From Parundibacterium terreum (GTDB taxonomy: Bacteria > Pseudomonadota > Gammaproteobacteria > Burkholderiales > Burkholderiaceae_D), in contig NZ_BMED01000003.1 of NCBI RefSeq assembly GCF_014636315.1, positions 310,001 through 374,000 on the forward strand: a stretch of DNA of 64,000 nt, given 5' to 3'. Below the pieces are notes generated by a model that saw nothing but the letters and a program-made list of their open reading frames with translations, searched no databases and was not told where the DNA came from. Every line of letters begins with the position of its first letter. Position 1 is the stretch's first letter. Positions 45,782 to 56,371 of this stretch are shown piece after piece. The translations under genes were made by a program, and so were the position numbers.

Positions 45782-46231
45782 ATGGGATTCGGTCAATTCA
45801 ATGGTGGAAATGACAAGGCAGGCAAGCACCTGATGCCTATGGCCGACATCAATGTCACGCCCATGGTGGACGTGATGCTGGTTTTGCTGGTCATTTTTAT
45901 CATCACCGCCCCCTTGCTGACCCATACGATCAAGCTGGATTTGCCAAAAGCACAAGCTGCCGCTGCGCAGGAAAAGCCGCAAACGATCAGCTTGTCGTTT
46001 GATGCGCAGGGTGTGTTGTACTGGAATCAAGAAAAAATCGATATGGCCGCACTGGACGACAGGCTGGAGCAGGCCGGACGCAGCCAGCCGCAACCGGAGC
46101 TGCAACTGCGTGCAGACAAGTCCACCCGCTACGAAACCATCGCGCAAGTGATGTCTGCAGCGCAAAACCACGGCCTGGCCAAGATAGGTTTCGTCACAGA
46201 ACCGCCGGCAGCAGCCGCTGCCAAAAAATAG
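45782..46231 (+). CDS. exbD: ExbD/TolR-family biopolymer transport protein
   Basis: A 149-residue partner of ExbB. One N-terminal membrane helix (about 22-43) contains VTPMVDVMLVLLVIFIITAP with the functionally essential Asp; the periplasmic part (ELQLRADKSTRYETIAQVMSAAQNHGL) matches the ExbD/TolR fold. It begins 11 bp after exbB and ends before a possible leuS promoter. A TonB-like gene (6327-7226) is present in the window but unlinked. Confidence 0.92.
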   Translation: MGFGQFNGGNDKAGKHLMPMADINVTPMVDVMLVLLVIFIITAPLLTHTIKLDLPKAQAAAAQEKPQTISLSFDAQGVLYWNQEKIDMAALDDRLEQAGRSQPQPELQLRADKSTRYETIAQVMSAAQNHGLAKIGFVTEPPAAAAAKK

Positions 46232-46278
46232 AAACGGCCCTCCCGGGCTGCTTTCTCTGAAAAACACCCTGAACAAGT

Positions 46279-46284
46279 TATAAT
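46279..46284 (+). promoter_or_regulatory. candidate -10 hexamer for leuS
   Basis: Perfect consensus TATAAT about 110 bp upstream of the leuS ATG, following the exbD stop. No convincing -35 was found at 16-18 bp. A leader of roughly 100 nt would result. Confidence 0.45.
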
Positions 46285-46393
46285 CACCGGTTCAGAGTAG
46301 AGGCAATTTCACAATGATTTGTGAGTTTGCGCTAATTTCTCCGCAATACTTCGACAACACATCGAATTTACCGAATTTACCTACCGAGCCGTC

Positions 46394-49063
46394 ATGCAAG
46401 AAAAATACAGCCCATCCGACATCGAACAAGCGGCGCAGAGCCATTGGAAAAAGATCGACGCTTATAAAGCAGTGGAAAACGATCAGCGCTTCCCTAAAGG
46501 AAAGTACTACGCCTGCTCTATGCTGCCTTATCCTTCCGGCAAACTGCACATGGGCCACGTGCGCAACTACACGATCAACGACATGCTGGCGCGCCAATTG
46601 CGCATGAACGGCTACAACGTGCTGATGCCTATGGGCTGGGATGCTTTCGGCTTGCCGGCGGAGAACGCGGCGATCAAGAACAAGGTGCCGCCTGCGAAGT
46701 GGACCTACGATAACATCGAATACATGAAGACCCAGATGCAAGCCATGGGTCTGGCGATAGACTGGTCGCGCGAAGTCGCAACCTGCTCGCCTGAATACTA
46801 CAAGTGGAACCAGTGGCTGTTCCTGAAGATGCTGGAAGCAGGTGTCTGTGAACGCCGCACCCAGGTCGTCAACTGGGACCCTATCGATCAGACAGTATTG
46901 GCCAATGAGCAGGTGATAGACGGCCGCGGCTGGCGTTCCGGCGCCGTCATCGAAAAACGCGAGATCCCCGGCTACTACCTGAACATCACCAATTACGCGG
47001 AAGAGTTGCTGTCCGCGGTGGCCAATCCGGAAGATCCCAACTACCTGAGCGGCTGGCCGGAGCGCGTGCGCCTGATGCAGGAAAACTGGATAGGCAAATC
47101 CGAAGGCGTGCGTTTCGCATTTACGCATGACATTCGCGACAGTGCCGGCCAGTTGATCCAGGACGGCAAGATGTATGTATTCACGACCCGTGCCGATACC
47201 ATCATGGGTGTGACCTTCTGTGCGGTGGCGCCTGAGCATCCGCTGGCGAGCTATGCGGCAGAATCCAATCCTGCACTGGCTGCCTTCATCGAAGAATGCA
47301 AAAAGGGCGGCACAACAGAAGCCGAACTGGCCCTGCGCGAAAAAGAAGGCCGCCCTACCGGCTTGTTTGTCACGCATCCGCTGACAGGCGACAAGGTGGA
47401 AGTCTGGGTCGGCAACTATGTACTGATGTCCTATGGCGATGGCGCGGTGATGGGTGTGCCTGCGCACGACGAACGCGATTTCATCTTCGCCAAAAAATAC
47501 AAGCTGCCTGTGAAACAAGTGGTTGCGCTGGAAGGCGAAACCTATTCCACCGATGCATGGGCGGAATGGTATGGCGACAAGCAGCGCGGCGTGACAATCA
47601 ACAGCGGCGTGCTGGATGGTCTAAGCCATAAGCAGGCTGTCAGCAAGGTGGCCGAGCTGGTTGCCGGCAAGGGCCTGGGCGAAAAGAAAACCACCTGGCG
47701 CCTGCGCGACTGGGGTATCAGCCGCCAGCGCTACTGGGGCACGCCTATCCCTATCATCCACTGCAATGATTGCGGCTCGGTACCCGTGCCTGAGAAAGAC
47801 TTGCCGGTAGTATTACCGGAAGACTGCATACCGGACGGTTCCGGCAATCCGCTGAACAAGCGCGAAGATTTCCTGCATGTAGACTGTCCTAGCTGCGGCA
47901 AGCCTGCCAAGCGCGAGACCGACACGATGGATACCTTCGTCGATAGCTCGTGGTATTTCATGCGCTATTGCGATGCGCGCAACGACAATGCCATGGTAGC
48001 CGAAGGCACCAAATACTGGATGCAGATGGACCAGTACATAGGCGGCATCGAGCATGCGATCCTGCATTTGCTGTATGCGCGTTTCTGGACCAAGGTCATG
48101 CGCGATCTGAAATTGATCGACGCCAGCGAACCGTTTTCCAAATTGCTGACGCAGGGCATGGTACTGAAGGGCGCCTTTTCCCAGAAACTCGAAGGCGCCG
48201 GCAAGAACTACTATTGGGAACATGAAGTCGACGTCATTCACAATGAACAGGGCATGATAGTCGGCGGTAGGCTCAAATCCGACGGTTCGCCGCTGGACTA
48301 TGAGATGACGACGATGTCCAAGTCCAAGAGCAATGGCGTTGACCCGCAAGAGTTGATCAACCAGTACGGCGCCGATACGGCCCGTCTGTTCGTGATGTTT
48401 GCGTCGCCGCCGGAACAGACTCTGGAATGGAACGATTCCGGCGTGGAAGGCGCACACCGCTTCCTGCGCCGCGTGTGGACTTACGGCGCCAAGAATGAAC
48501 AGTTACTGGCACAGGCTGCCAAGGTAACAACGGAGATCGCTGCCGGGCTGAGCGTCGATGCGAAGACCTTGCGCCGCGAAGTGCACTCCGTGCTGCGCCA
48601 GATCAGCTATGACTATGAGCGCATGCAGTACAACACCGTGGTGTCCGGCGCGATGAAATTGCTGAACACGATAGAGTCTTTCAAACTGGAAGGGGAGGCC
48701 AATACTGCGGGCAATGCTGCTGTTGCGCGCGAGGCTTTCGGCATCCTGTTGCGCGCGCTGTATCCGGTATGTCCGCACGTCAGCCACGGCCTATGGGTAG
48801 ATCTCGCTTACGAGAAGGAATTTGGCGACCTGCTGGATGCGGCCTGGCCACAAGTTGACGAAGCTGCACTGGTGCAGACTGAAATCGAATTGATGATACA
48901 GGTCAACGGCAAACTGCGCGGCAGCATTACGGTCGCCAAGGATGCCGACAAGGCCACGATAGAAGCAGCGGCTCTGGCCAATGAGAATGTACAGCGTTAC
49001 GTGGAAGGCACGCCGAAGAAGATCATCGTCGTACCCGGCAAGCTGGTCAACATCGTTGCATAA
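46394..49063 (+). CDS. leuS: leucyl-tRNA synthetase
   Basis: An 889-residue class I synthetase charging tRNA-Leu. HIGH-type motif [16 protein letters not shown] has HMGH at 52-55. The CP1 editing domain follows ([23 protein letters not shown]). The KMSKS-type loop is [12 protein letters not shown] with Met641-Ser644, followed by the anticodon-binding domain. Zinc-knuckle-like cysteines (CNDCGS, CPSCGK) lie between. Length is normal for bacterial LeuRS. lptE begins 24 bp downstream. Confidence 0.98.
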   Translation: MQEKYSPSDIEQAAQSHWKKIDAYKAVENDQRFPKGKYYACSMLPYPSGKLHMGHVRNYTINDMLARQLRMNGYNVLMPMGWDAFGLPAENAAIKNKVPPAKWTYDNIEYMKTQMQAMGLAIDWSREVATCSPEYYKWNQWLFLKMLEAGVCERRTQVVNWDPIDQTVLANEQVIDGRGWRSGAVIEKREIPGYYLNITNYAEELLSAVANPEDPNYLSGWPERVRLMQENWIGKSEGVRFAFTHDIRDSAGQLIQDGKMYVFTTRADTIMGVTFCAVAPEHPLASYAAESNPALAAFIEECKKGGTTEAELALREKEGRPTGLFVTHPLTGDKVEVWVGNYVLMSYGDGAVMGVPAHDERDFIFAKKYKLPVKQVVALEGETYSTDAWAEWYGDKQRGVTINSGVLDGLSHKQAVSKVAELVAGKGLGEKKTTWRLRDWGISRQRYWGTPIPIIHCNDCGSVPVPEKDLPVVLPEDCIPDGSGNPLNKREDFLHVDCPSCGKPAKRETDTMDTFVDSSWYFMRYCDARNDNAMVAEGTKYWMQMDQYIGGIEHAILHLLYARFWTKVMRDLKLIDASEPFSKLLTQGMVLKGAFSQKLEGAGKNYYWEHEVDVIHNEQGMIVGGRLKSDGSPLDYEMTTMSKSKSNGVDPQELINQYGADTARLFVMFASPPEQTLEWNDSGVEGAHRFLRRVWTYGAKNEQLLAQAAKVTTEIAAGLSVDAKTLRREVHSVLRQISYDYERMQYNTVVSGAMKLLNTIESFKLEGEANTAGNAAVAREAFGILLRALYPVCPHVSHGLWVDLAYEKEFGDLLDAAWPQVDEAALVQTEIELMIQVNGKLRGSITVAKDADKATIEAAALANENVQRYVEGTPKKIIVVPGKLVNIVA

Positions 49064-49087
49064 GCAAACTATAGCAAGGAATCTTAC

Positions 49088-49612
49088 ATGCGCCATAACG
49101 TAACAGGCTGGTCCAAGTTATCCAAATCCGTCCAGTTCGCCAGCCTGCTGGCGCTGGCGCTGATGTTGTCTGCCTGCGGGTTTGCAATGCGCGGCGCGGT
49201 ATCCTTTCCGTTCAAGAGCATCTACGTCGGTTTCGGCGATTCTTCGCCGCTGGGCGGAGAGCTGAAGCGCAACATCCGCGCCAATGGCCAGACTGTGATT
49301 ACCTCCAGCGCCAACGATGCCGAAGTCATCCTGGACGTGCTGACCGAGAACCGCGAAAAAGTGATCCTGTCGCTGAACAGCCAGGGCCGTGTGCGTGAGT
49401 ACAACCTGGTCTATACCTTCAAGTTCCGCGTGCGGGACAAGACCGGCAAGGAGTTTCTGGAGCCGACTGAAATTGTCCTGAAGCGTAATATCACCTTTAA
49501 CGAATCCCAGGTGCTGGCGAAAGAAGCGGAAGAGGCTGTGCTGTACCGTGATATGCAGACCGACCTGGTGCAGCAGATACTGCGCAGGCTGGCTGTATTG
49601 AACATGAGCTGA
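49088..49612 (+). CDS. lptE: LPS-assembly lipoprotein LptE
   Basis: A 174-residue outer-membrane lipoprotein that plugs LptD during lipopolysaccharide export. Lipobox LMLSAC gives Cys30 as the lipidated residue. The mature part (GFAMRGAVSFPFKSIYVG, VLTENREKVILSLNSQGRVREYNLVY, VLKRNITFN) has the LptE strand pattern. It sits between leuS and holA, the standard position in proteobacteria. Start set by the only nearby ATG, preceded by AAGGA. Confidence 0.93.
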   Translation: MRHNVTGWSKLSKSVQFASLLALALMLSACGFAMRGAVSFPFKSIYVGFGDSSPLGGELKRNIRANGQTVITSSANDAEVILDVLTENREKVILSLNSQGRVREYNLVYTFKFRVRDKTGKEFLEPTEIVLKRNITFNESQVLAKEAEEAVLYRDMQTDLVQQILRRLAVLNMS

Positions 49613-49622
49613 CGGGAATACG

Positions 49623-50639
49623 ATGCAATTGCGTTTTGATGCGATTGACGCCCATCTGGCGAAATCGCTGGCTCCCTTGTATGTGATCACCAGCGACGAG
49701 CATTTGCTGGCGCTGGAAACGGCGGACAAGATACGCCGGGCCGCGCGCAAGCAGGGCTTTCTGGAGCGTGACATCCTGACCGTGGAGCGTAGTTTCAAAT
49801 GGGGCGCCTTGCTGGCCGCGAACCAGTCGCAGTCGCTGTTCGGCGACAAGAAGCTGATCGACCTGCGTATCCCTACCGGCAAGCCCGGCAAAGACGGCGG
49901 CCAGGCCTTGCAGGACTATGTGTCTCAATTGTCGCCCGATAACCTGACGCTGATCACCTTGCCCAAGCTGGACTGGGCGACGCAAAAGGCGGCCTGGGTG
50001 GGCAGCTTGCAGCAGGCGGCTGTATATATCGATATTCCGCTGGTGGAGCGGGCGCAGTTGCCGTCCTGGATATCCATGCGCCTGTCGATGCAGGGCCAGA
50101 GTGCCGATCGCCAGAGCCTGGACTTTATCGCCGACCGTGTCGAGGGCAATCTGCTGGCCGCGCATCAGGAAATCCAGAAGCTGGCGCTATTGCATCCTCA
50201 GGGTAAATTGAGTTTTGAGCAAATCCACGATGCTGTGCTGAATGTGGCCCGCTACGATGTGTTCAAGCTGAACGAAGCGATGCTGACCGGCGATGTGCCG
50301 CGCCTGGTGCGCATGCTGGAGGGCCTGAAAGGCGAAGGTGAAGCTCTGCCGCTGGTGCTATGGGCAGTGGCCGAAGAAATACGTACGCTGCTGAAGCTGA
50401 AGTCCGGCATGACGCAGGGCCGTCCGCTAGGCGTTTTGCTGAAGGAATATCGCATCTGGGGACCGCGCGAAAAGCTGATGGCCCCTGCGCTGCACCGTGT
50501 CAGCCAGTCCAGCCTGGAGGCTGCGCTGCAGGATGCGGCGCAAGTCGATAAGATGGTCAAGGGTTTGCGGGCAAAGGATTTTGCCGGCGACGCCTGGGAT
50601 GCCTTGTTGCAGCTCAGCCTGCGTATCGCGAAAGCTTAG
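49623..50639 (+). CDS. holA: DNA polymerase III delta subunit
   Basis: A 338-residue clamp-loader subunit that opens the beta clamp. The N-terminal AAA+-like domain begins MQLRFDAIDAHLAKSLAPLYVITSDEHLLA; FGDKKLIDLRIPTGKPGKDGG and the C-terminal collar (LWAVAEEIRTLLKLKSGM) follow the family. No Walker A is expected. It lies 10 bp after lptE; the 209 bp to proA hold no further gene. Confidence 0.93.
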   Translation: MQLRFDAIDAHLAKSLAPLYVITSDEHLLALETADKIRRAARKQGFLERDILTVERSFKWGALLAANQSQSLFGDKKLIDLRIPTGKPGKDGGQALQDYVSQLSPDNLTLITLPKLDWATQKAAWVGSLQQAAVYIDIPLVERAQLPSWISMRLSMQGQSADRQSLDFIADRVEGNLLAAHQEIQKLALLHPQGKLSFEQIHDAVLNVARYDVFKLNEAMLTGDVPRLVRMLEGLKGEGEALPLVLWAVAEEIRTLLKLKSGMTQGRPLGVLLKEYRIWGPREKLMAPALHRVSQSSLEAALQDAAQVDKMVKGLRAKDFAGDAWDALLQLSLRIAKA

Positions 50640-50848
50640 CAGCCATTTCTATTGGTGAAATGGATTCTTGGTAAAAAAGTATCAGTGTTTGACGGCTTGC
50701 CGGAGCTACCCATGAAGTAGTGGGGTGCCGTTGAACAGGCTGCAGCAATGCCAGCCGGCGCACCCTTATCCAGGGACAGGAATCAGGTGGAAGCGCAGCC
50801 GGAGACGGCGAGCGCACCCTTCAGAAAATTATTGTCAAAGCAAGCAAA

Positions 50849-52114
50849 ATGGATATCAAGCAATACATGAACGAGGTAGGCGTGCGTGCCCGGAAAGCAT
50901 CGCGCGCGATGGCCAAGGCCGATACTGCCGCGAAAAACCTGGCGCTGTCGCTGATCGCTACCGCCATACGCCGTGACGCTGCAACGCTGCGCGCTGCCAA
51001 TGAAAAAGACCTGGATGCCGCCCGCGCGAACGGACTGGCGCCGGCCATGCTGGATCGCCTGAGCTTGTCCGATAAAGCCATTGCAACCATGGCGGAAGGC
51101 CTGGAGCAGATTGTCAGCCTGGCTGATCCTATCGGCGAGATATCGAATATGAAATACCGCCCCACCGGCATACAGGTAGGGCAAATGCGGGTGCCGCTGG
51201 GCGTCATCGGCATCATTTATGAAGCAAGGCCAAATGTGACCGTGGATGCGGCCGGCCTGTGCATCAAGAGCGGCAATGCGACGATATTGCGCGGCGGCTC
51301 GGAAGCCATACATTGCAACCAGGCGCTGGCCAAATTGGTCAAGGAAGGCCTGGCCGGAGCCGGTTTGCCTGCGGATGCAGTACAGATCGTCGAGACGACC
51401 GACAGGGCTGCTGTGGGTGAGCTGATCACAATGCCGCAGTATGTGGATGTGATCGTGCCGCGCGGCGGCAAAGGCTTGATAGAGCGCCTGATGCGCGAAT
51501 CCAAAGTGCCGATGATCAAGCATCTGGATGGCATCTGCCATGTGTATATTGATGACAAGGCGGATTTGGCGAAGGCGGTCCAGGTGGCGTTTAACGCCAA
51601 ATGCCACCGCTATGGCACCTGCAATACGATGGAAACCCTGCTGGTGGCAGCGGACGTTGCCGAGCAGGTACTGCCGCAATTGGCGCCCCTGTATGCGGGC
51701 AAGGAAGTGGAATTGCGTTGCGACCCGGCAGCGGCAAAGATATTGGCTGCCTACCCGCATCTGGCATTGGCAAGCGAAGAGGACTGGAGCACCGAATACC
51801 TGGCGCCTATCCTGGCAGTCAAGGTGGTGGCCGGCGTGGATGAAGCGATTGAGCATATCAACGCCTATTCATCGCAGCACACGGATGCGATCATTACCGA
51901 GGATTACAGCCGTGCGATGCGTTTCCTGCGCGAAGTAGATTCCGCCTCGGTAATGGTGAATGCATCTACCCGTTTTGCTGACGGCTTTGAATACGGATTG
52001 GGTGCAGAGATCGGCATCTCCAACGACAAGTTGCATGCACGCGGACCGGTCGGCCTGGAAGGTTTGACCTCATTGAAGTATGTCGTGTTTGGGCATGGAG
52101 AAGTGAGGGCCTGA
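50849..52114 (+). CDS. proA: gamma-glutamyl phosphate reductase
   Basis: A 421-residue NADPH enzyme making glutamate-5-semialdehyde for proline synthesis. The catalytic Cys258 lies in [16 protein letters not shown]; other signatures are [41 protein letters not shown] and [17 protein letters not shown]. Length is as usual. The start has no strong ribosome-binding site, but the sequence matches the family start. proB is not in the window. Confidence 0.97.
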   Translation: MDIKQYMNEVGVRARKASRAMAKADTAAKNLALSLIATAIRRDAATLRAANEKDLDAARANGLAPAMLDRLSLSDKAIATMAEGLEQIVSLADPIGEISNMKYRPTGIQVGQMRVPLGVIGIIYEARPNVTVDAAGLCIKSGNATILRGGSEAIHCNQALAKLVKEGLAGAGLPADAVQIVETTDRAAVGELITMPQYVDVIVPRGGKGLIERLMRESKVPMIKHLDGICHVYIDDKADLAKAVQVAFNAKCHRYGTCNTMETLLVAADVAEQVLPQLAPLYAGKEVELRCDPAAAKILAAYPHLALASEEDWSTEYLAPILAVKVVAGVDEAIEHINAYSSQHTDAIITEDYSRAMRFLREVDSASVMVNASTRFADGFEYGLGAEIGISNDKLHARGPVGLEGLTSLKYVVFGHGEVRA

Positions 52115-52194
52115 GTAGGCTTTGAGCAGACAATGCGTCGACAATGCGCTGCAGCTCACCTGGTGGTATAGCGGATTTTGATAAAAGGATAAAT

Positions 52195-52617
52195 ATGTTA
52201 TGGGTTAAAGCTTTGCACGTCGTTTTCATCATCTCGTGGTTTGCCGGCCTGTTCTACCTGCCGCGTATTTTCGTGAACCTGGCGATGGAAAACGAAACCA
52301 ATACATCCGAGCGCCTGTTGCTGATGGCGCGCAAGCTGTATCGTTTCATGACGATGCTGGCGGTGCCTGCCATCATTTTCGGTTTATGGCTCTACCTGGG
52401 CTATGGCATAGGCAAGGGGCCGGGCAATGGCTGGATGCATGCCAAGCTGGGTATCGTCGTCTTGCTGCTCGGCTATCATCACGCCTGCGGCTCCTTGCTG
52501 AAAAAATTTGAGCAGGGTCGCAACCAGCGCAGCCATAAATGGTTCCGCTGGTTTAATGAAGTGCCGGTGATCATGCTGTTGGCGATTGTCATTCTGGTCA
52601 TTGTGAAACCGTTTTAA
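52195..52617 (+). CDS. hemJ: protoporphyrinogen oxidase HemJ (membrane)
   Basis: A 140-residue membrane protein with four helices. The start KALHVVFIISWFAGLFYLPRIFV contains the heme-binding-type His and the typical W-F-A-G-L-F-Y-L-P segment of HemJ (UPF0093); WMHAKLGIVVLLLGYHHACG carries further conserved His and Lys. It oxidises protoporphyrinogen IX in bacteria lacking HemG/HemY. AAAGGA precedes the ATG at 52195, so the longer reading is rejected. It follows proA by 80 bp. Confidence 0.87.
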   Translation: MLWVKALHVVFIISWFAGLFYLPRIFVNLAMENETNTSERLLLMARKLYRFMTMLAVPAIIFGLWLYLGYGIGKGPGNGWMHAKLGIVVLLLGYHHACGSLLKKFEQGRNQRSHKWFRWFNEVPVIMLLAIVILVIVKPF

Positions 52618-52683
52618 ATCTGTTCGTCTCTCTTGTCGTCTGTTGTTTTAACATCTTGCCGAAACGCATATTAGGAGTGAAGC

Positions 52684-53286
52684 ATGTCCAAGGTTTGTGA
52701 GTATTATTTTGCACCTCAATCGCCATGGTCATACCTGGGGCATCAGCGCTTTGTTGATCTGGCCAAGAAGTATGAAGTAAAGATAGATGCGAAACCTTTT
52801 GACCTGGGCAAGATATTCGGCGTTTCCGGCGGCTTGCCATTGGCCAAGCGGGCACCGCAGCGCCAGGCTTACCGCCTGGTGGAAATGCAGCGCTGGAGCG
52901 AATTCCTGGGTTTGCCGATGAACTTGCAGCCGACTTTCTTCCCGGTAGCGGCAGATCCTGCGGCTAAACTGATTATTGCTGCGCAACTGGCCAACGGTAC
53001 CGATGCGGCGATGAGCCTGACGCAAGCCATCATGTCTGCAGTGTGGGCAGATCAGCGCAATATCGCTGATCCGGATACGCTGGTGGCATTGGCCCTGGAT
53101 TGCGAACTCGATGGCAAGGCCTTGCTGAAGTCCTCCGAGACCGCCAGCGTGCAGGCGGAATACGACAGGTTCACCAATGATGCCTCCGCTGCCAATGTAT
53201 TCGGCGCACCCTGGTTTGTGTATCAGGGCGAAAGCTATTGGGGCCAGGACAGGCTGGATTTCCTGGAACGCGCGTTCCAGAAGTAA
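52684..53286 (+). CDS. 2-hydroxychromene-2-carboxylate isomerase-like (DsbA fold)
   Basis: A 200-residue protein of the thioredoxin/DsbA superfamily. The site normally C-x-x-C is YYFAPQSPWSYLGHQR with Ser, the mark of the HCCA-isomerase/GST-kappa group, and the cis-Pro region is NVFGAPWFVYQGESYWGQDRLDFLE. Such enzymes isomerise aromatic ring-cleavage intermediates with glutathione. No aromatic catabolic genes are adjacent, so the substrate is unknown. AGGAGTGA lies before the ATG. Confidence 0.85.
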   Translation: MSKVCEYYFAPQSPWSYLGHQRFVDLAKKYEVKIDAKPFDLGKIFGVSGGLPLAKRAPQRQAYRLVEMQRWSEFLGLPMNLQPTFFPVAADPAAKLIIAAQLANGTDAAMSLTQAIMSAVWADQRNIADPDTLVALALDCELDGKALLKSSETASVQAEYDRFTNDASAANVFGAPWFVYQGESYWGQDRLDFLERAFQK

Positions 53287-53371
53287 ATTGTTTTTCTGGT
53301 TTTTCTGAAACCAGTTTGTAGTATGTAGTAGTCAGAGCAGGCAATGGTGCCTGTTTTGTAAATTTGAATTA

Positions 53372-53474
53372 GGGGCGATTGAAAAATTACTCTGGCTAGG
53401 CGTCGCCGACGAAGACAGTGCGGATAGCACGGCTAGGAGGCGCAACAACGCCAGAGGGATTTTTCAATCGCCCC
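53372..53474. repeat. 103-bp palindromic element upstream of rlmL-like gene
   Basis: A 25-nt arm (53372-53396, starting GGGGCGATTGAAAAAT) is complementary to 53450-53474 except for two positions. The 53-nt interior contains a small GTGC-GGATA-GCAC hairpin and GC-rich segments. It ends 24 bp before the methyltransferase ATG. It could be a dispersed repeat or a structured 5' leader. Confidence 0.8.
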
Positions 53475-53498
53475 ACACTACGGATAAAGGGTTCCCCC

Positions 53499-54713
53499 AT
53501 GACACGCTATTCCTATTTTTGCCCCTGCCCGCGCGGCCTCGAAGCTGCACTGGCAGAAGAGCTGGACGAAATCTCGCAACTGAACAAGACGCTGAAAGTG
53601 CACAACCAGGTTCCTGGCGGCGTGCATTGCTCCGGCTTGTTGCAGGATGCCTACCGCATCAACCTGTATTCCAGGATTGCATCGCGGGTGCTGCTGCGCA
53701 TGGCGCATGCCGGCTATGTCAATGAAAACGACATCTACGACCTGACACTGGAGCAGCCGTGGGAAGACTGGTTCGGCTATCACCACACGATACGGGTGGA
53801 CGTCACTGCGGTGAAGTCGCCGCTGAAGAGCCTGGAATTCACCACGCTGAAAATCAAGGATGCGATCTGCGACCGTTTCCGCGACCAGTTCACGCAAAGG
53901 CCTTCGGTCGATACCAAGAACCCGGACATGCGTATCGTCGGCTTCCTGGATGCGCATAATTTCACTGTCTATCTGGATACTTCAGGCGAGGCGCTGTTCA
54001 AACGCGGCTGGCGCATGGAAACCGGCGACGCGCCCTTGCGCGAGAACCTGGCGGCCGGCCTGCTGCGCACTTCAGGCTGGAAACCGGGCGTGCCGCTGTT
54101 TGACCCTATGTGCGGTTCAGGCACTATCCTGATCGAAGCAGCACAGATGGTGGCCGGTATTCCACCGGGGATACGGCGTGAGTTCGCGTTTGAAAAATTT
54201 GCCAGCTTTGCTGAAGATGAGTGGCAGGAAATCAAGGGCGCGGTCAGGGCCAATCCGCTGCCGACCGAACCGAGTATTTTCGGTAGCGATATTTCCGGCG
54301 ACATGATCGTCATGACGCGCAACAACCTGAACAAGGCCGGCATCAAGTTTGAAGTGCCGCTGAAGCAGATAGAGGCGCAAGAGATCAAGGCGCCCACCGA
54401 CGTACCCGGCGTGCTGCTGACCAATCCTCCGTACGGCGAGCGTATCGGCGTGCGCGGCGACAGCACGGTAGAGGCGGACGATATGGCCAAGGATTTCTTC
54501 AGCGCCTTCAGTTCCACGCTGAAGCAGCGCTTTGCCGGCTGGAGCGTCTTCCTGTTTACTGCGGATCTGGGCCTGCCCAAGCTGTTGCGCCTGAAAGAGT
54601 CGCGCAAAACGCCGTTCTTCAATGGCGCACTGGAATGCCGCCTGTTCCGCTTTGACATGGTTGCCGGTTTTAATCGCAGGGAAGAAGCCAAGCCCAAGCC
54701 TGTAGCTGAATAA
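53499..54713 (+). CDS. RlmL-type THUMP-domain 23S rRNA (guanine-N2) methyltransferase
   Basis: A 404-residue SAM-dependent RNA methyltransferase. The THUMP RNA-binding region spans about 50-165; the Rossmann MTase has DPMCGSGTILIEAAQM (about 203-217) for SAM and the catalytic LLTNPPYGERIG, where the N-P-P-Y motif indicates N2-guanine or N6-adenine methylation. It corresponds to the N-terminal half of E. coli RlmKL; the RlmK half is absent. The ATG at 53499 was chosen because an upstream reading would run through the palindromic element. A terminator follows. Confidence 0.9.
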   Translation: MTRYSYFCPCPRGLEAALAEELDEISQLNKTLKVHNQVPGGVHCSGLLQDAYRINLYSRIASRVLLRMAHAGYVNENDIYDLTLEQPWEDWFGYHHTIRVDVTAVKSPLKSLEFTTLKIKDAICDRFRDQFTQRPSVDTKNPDMRIVGFLDAHNFTVYLDTSGEALFKRGWRMETGDAPLRENLAAGLLRTSGWKPGVPLFDPMCGSGTILIEAAQMVAGIPPGIRREFAFEKFASFAEDEWQEIKGAVRANPLPTEPSIFGSDISGDMIVMTRNNLNKAGIKFEVPLKQIEAQEIKAPTDVPGVLLTNPPYGERIGVRGDSTVEADDMAKDFFSAFSSTLKQRFAGWSVFLFTADLGLPKLLRLKESRKTPFFNGALECRLFRFDMVAGFNRREEAKPKPVAE

Positions 54714-54750
54714 AGCTTGAAGTAAGGCTTTGAATTTAGCCTTGCATGCG

Positions 54751-54780
54751 CCGGCCACTTGATAGTGGCCGGTTTTGTTT
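54751..54780 (+). terminator. Rho-independent terminator after rlmL-like gene
   Basis: CCGGCCAC (54751-54758) pairs with GTGGCCGG (54765-54772), followed by TTTTGTTT. It lies 38 bp past the stop. Confidence 0.88.
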
Positions 54781-54895
54781 GGACAGTACGGCCGGCTCCA
54801 ATTATTTGGCGTGAAAAAGATTCACTAAGCGCTTCCTGCAGAGCTATGCACTTTGCGTTATGCTGACTGGCTTACTTCTTACGCCGGAGACAACA

Positions 54896-56371
54896 ATGTC
54901 AGAAGCCTCAACCCTCAAGCTCAAAGACCCCTCACTGCTGCGCAACCAGGCCTACATCAATGGCCTGTGGGTGGATGCCGCCAGCAGCTTTGACGTGACC
55001 AATCCCTCCAACCACAAGCTGGTCGGCAAGGTGCCTAATATGGGCGCAAAAGAAACGCAGGCCGCGATTGATGCAGCGCAATTGGCCTTCCCCGGTTGGG
55101 CGGCAAAGACCGGCAAGGAGCGGGCAGGGGTGCTGCGCAAGTGGTTTGACCTGATGATCTCCAATGCCGATGACCTGGCTGCGCTGATGACGGCCGAACA
55201 AGGCAAGCCGCTGGCAGAAGCCAAGGGCGAAGTGATCTACGGCGCCAGCTTTATTGAATGGTTTGCCGAGGAAGCCAAGCGGGTATCTGGCGATGTGATG
55301 GCATCTACCTGGACCGACAAGCGCATGGTGGTATTGAAACAGCCGATAGGCGTGTGCGCATCGATCACGCCATGGAATTTCCCGATTGCGATGATTACCC
55401 GCAAAGTCGCGCCTGCGATTGCCGCCGGCTGTTCCATCGTCATCAAACCCGCAGAGCAGACCCCGCTGAGTGCCTTGGCCATGGCCGAGCTGGCGCACCG
55501 CGCCGGCTTGCCTGCCGGTGTGATGAATATCATCACAGCGGATTCGGATAAATCGATAGAAGCGGGCAAGGTCTTGTGCGATAGCCCAGTAGTAAGGCAT
55601 TTGTCCTTCACCGGCTCAACGCCGGTCGGCCGCATCCTGATGAAGCAATGCGCACCTACAGTCAAAAAGCTGGCACTGGAGCTGGGCGGCCATGCGCCCT
55701 TCATCGTGTTTGAAGATGCTGATCTGGATGCCGCCGTGGAAGGCGCCTTGCAATCTAAGTTCCGTAATGCAGGCCAGACTTGCGTTTGCACCAACCGCTT
55801 TTATGCGCATGAATCCATTTACGATGCCTTCGTCGAGAAACTGGCTGCCGGTGCCGGCAAGATCAAGGTTGGCGACGGGTTCGACCAGGGCGTCAACCAG
55901 GGCCCGCTGATCGACGACCAGGCCATCGCCAAAGTGGAAGAACATGTTGCCGACGCGGTATCCAAGGGCGCCAAGGTGCTGGCAGGCGGCAAAAAAAGTG
56001 CGCTGGGTTCATTGTTTTACGAGCCTACGGTGCTGTCCAATGTGCATGACGGCATGCAGATCATGGTGGAAGAGACTTTTGGCCCGGTTGCCGCCGTCGT
56101 CAAGTTCAAGACTGAAGAAGAAGCCGTTGCCGCAGCCAATAATACGGACTTCGGCCTGGCCTCCTACTTCTATTCGCGCGATATCGGCCGCGTCTGGCGT
56201 GTCGCCGAGAAGCTGGAGTACGGCATGGTTGGCATCAATACCGGCCTGATTTCCAATGAGGTTGCGCCTTTCGGCGGCGTCAAGCAATCCGGCCTGGGGC
56301 GTGAGGGTTCCAAGTACGGCATCGATGAATACCTGGAAATCAAATATCTGTGCATGGGCGGCATCAATTAA
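54896..56371 (+). CDS. gabD: NADP+-dependent succinate-semialdehyde dehydrogenase
   Basis: A 491-residue aldehyde dehydrogenase that oxidises succinate (or glutarate) semialdehyde. Catalytic Glu262 is in LELGGHAPF, nucleophilic Cys296 in NAGQTCVC; TPWNFPIAMITRKVAPA, KPAEQTPLSA and FTGSTPVGR form the cofactor site. The C-terminal GLGREGSKYGIDEYLEIKY is characteristic of GabD. GGAGA precedes the ATG at 54896; a longer reading was rejected. No gabT is adjacent, so 4-aminobutyrate use is only suggested. Confidence 0.92.
   Translation: MSEASTLKLKDPSLLRNQAYINGLWVDAASSFDVTNPSNHKLVGKVPNMGAKETQAAIDAAQLAFPGWAAKTGKERAGVLRKWFDLMISNADDLAALMTAEQGKPLAEAKGEVIYGASFIEWFAEEAKRVSGDVMASTWTDKRMVVLKQPIGVCASITPWNFPIAMITRKVAPAIAAGCSIVIKPAEQTPLSALAMAELAHRAGLPAGVMNIITADSDKSIEAGKVLCDSPVVRHLSFTGSTPVGRILMKQCAPTVKKLALELGGHAPFIVFEDADLDAAVEGALQSKFRNAGQTCVCTNRFYAHESIYDAFVEKLAAGAGKIKVGDGFDQGVNQGPLIDDQAIAKVEEHVADAVSKGAKVLAGGKKSALGSLFYEPTVLSNVHDGMQIMVEETFGPVAAVVKFKTEEEAVAAANNTDFGLASYFYSRDIGRVWRVAEKLEYGMVGINTGLISNEVAPFGGVKQSGLGREGSKYGIDEYLEIKYLCMGGIN

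Noticed and set aside
50640..50848. Possible small gene or RNA between holA and proA
   Set aside because: Only short frames without ribosome-binding sites and a short direct repeat (GCGCACCCTT) are present; nothing supports a feature.
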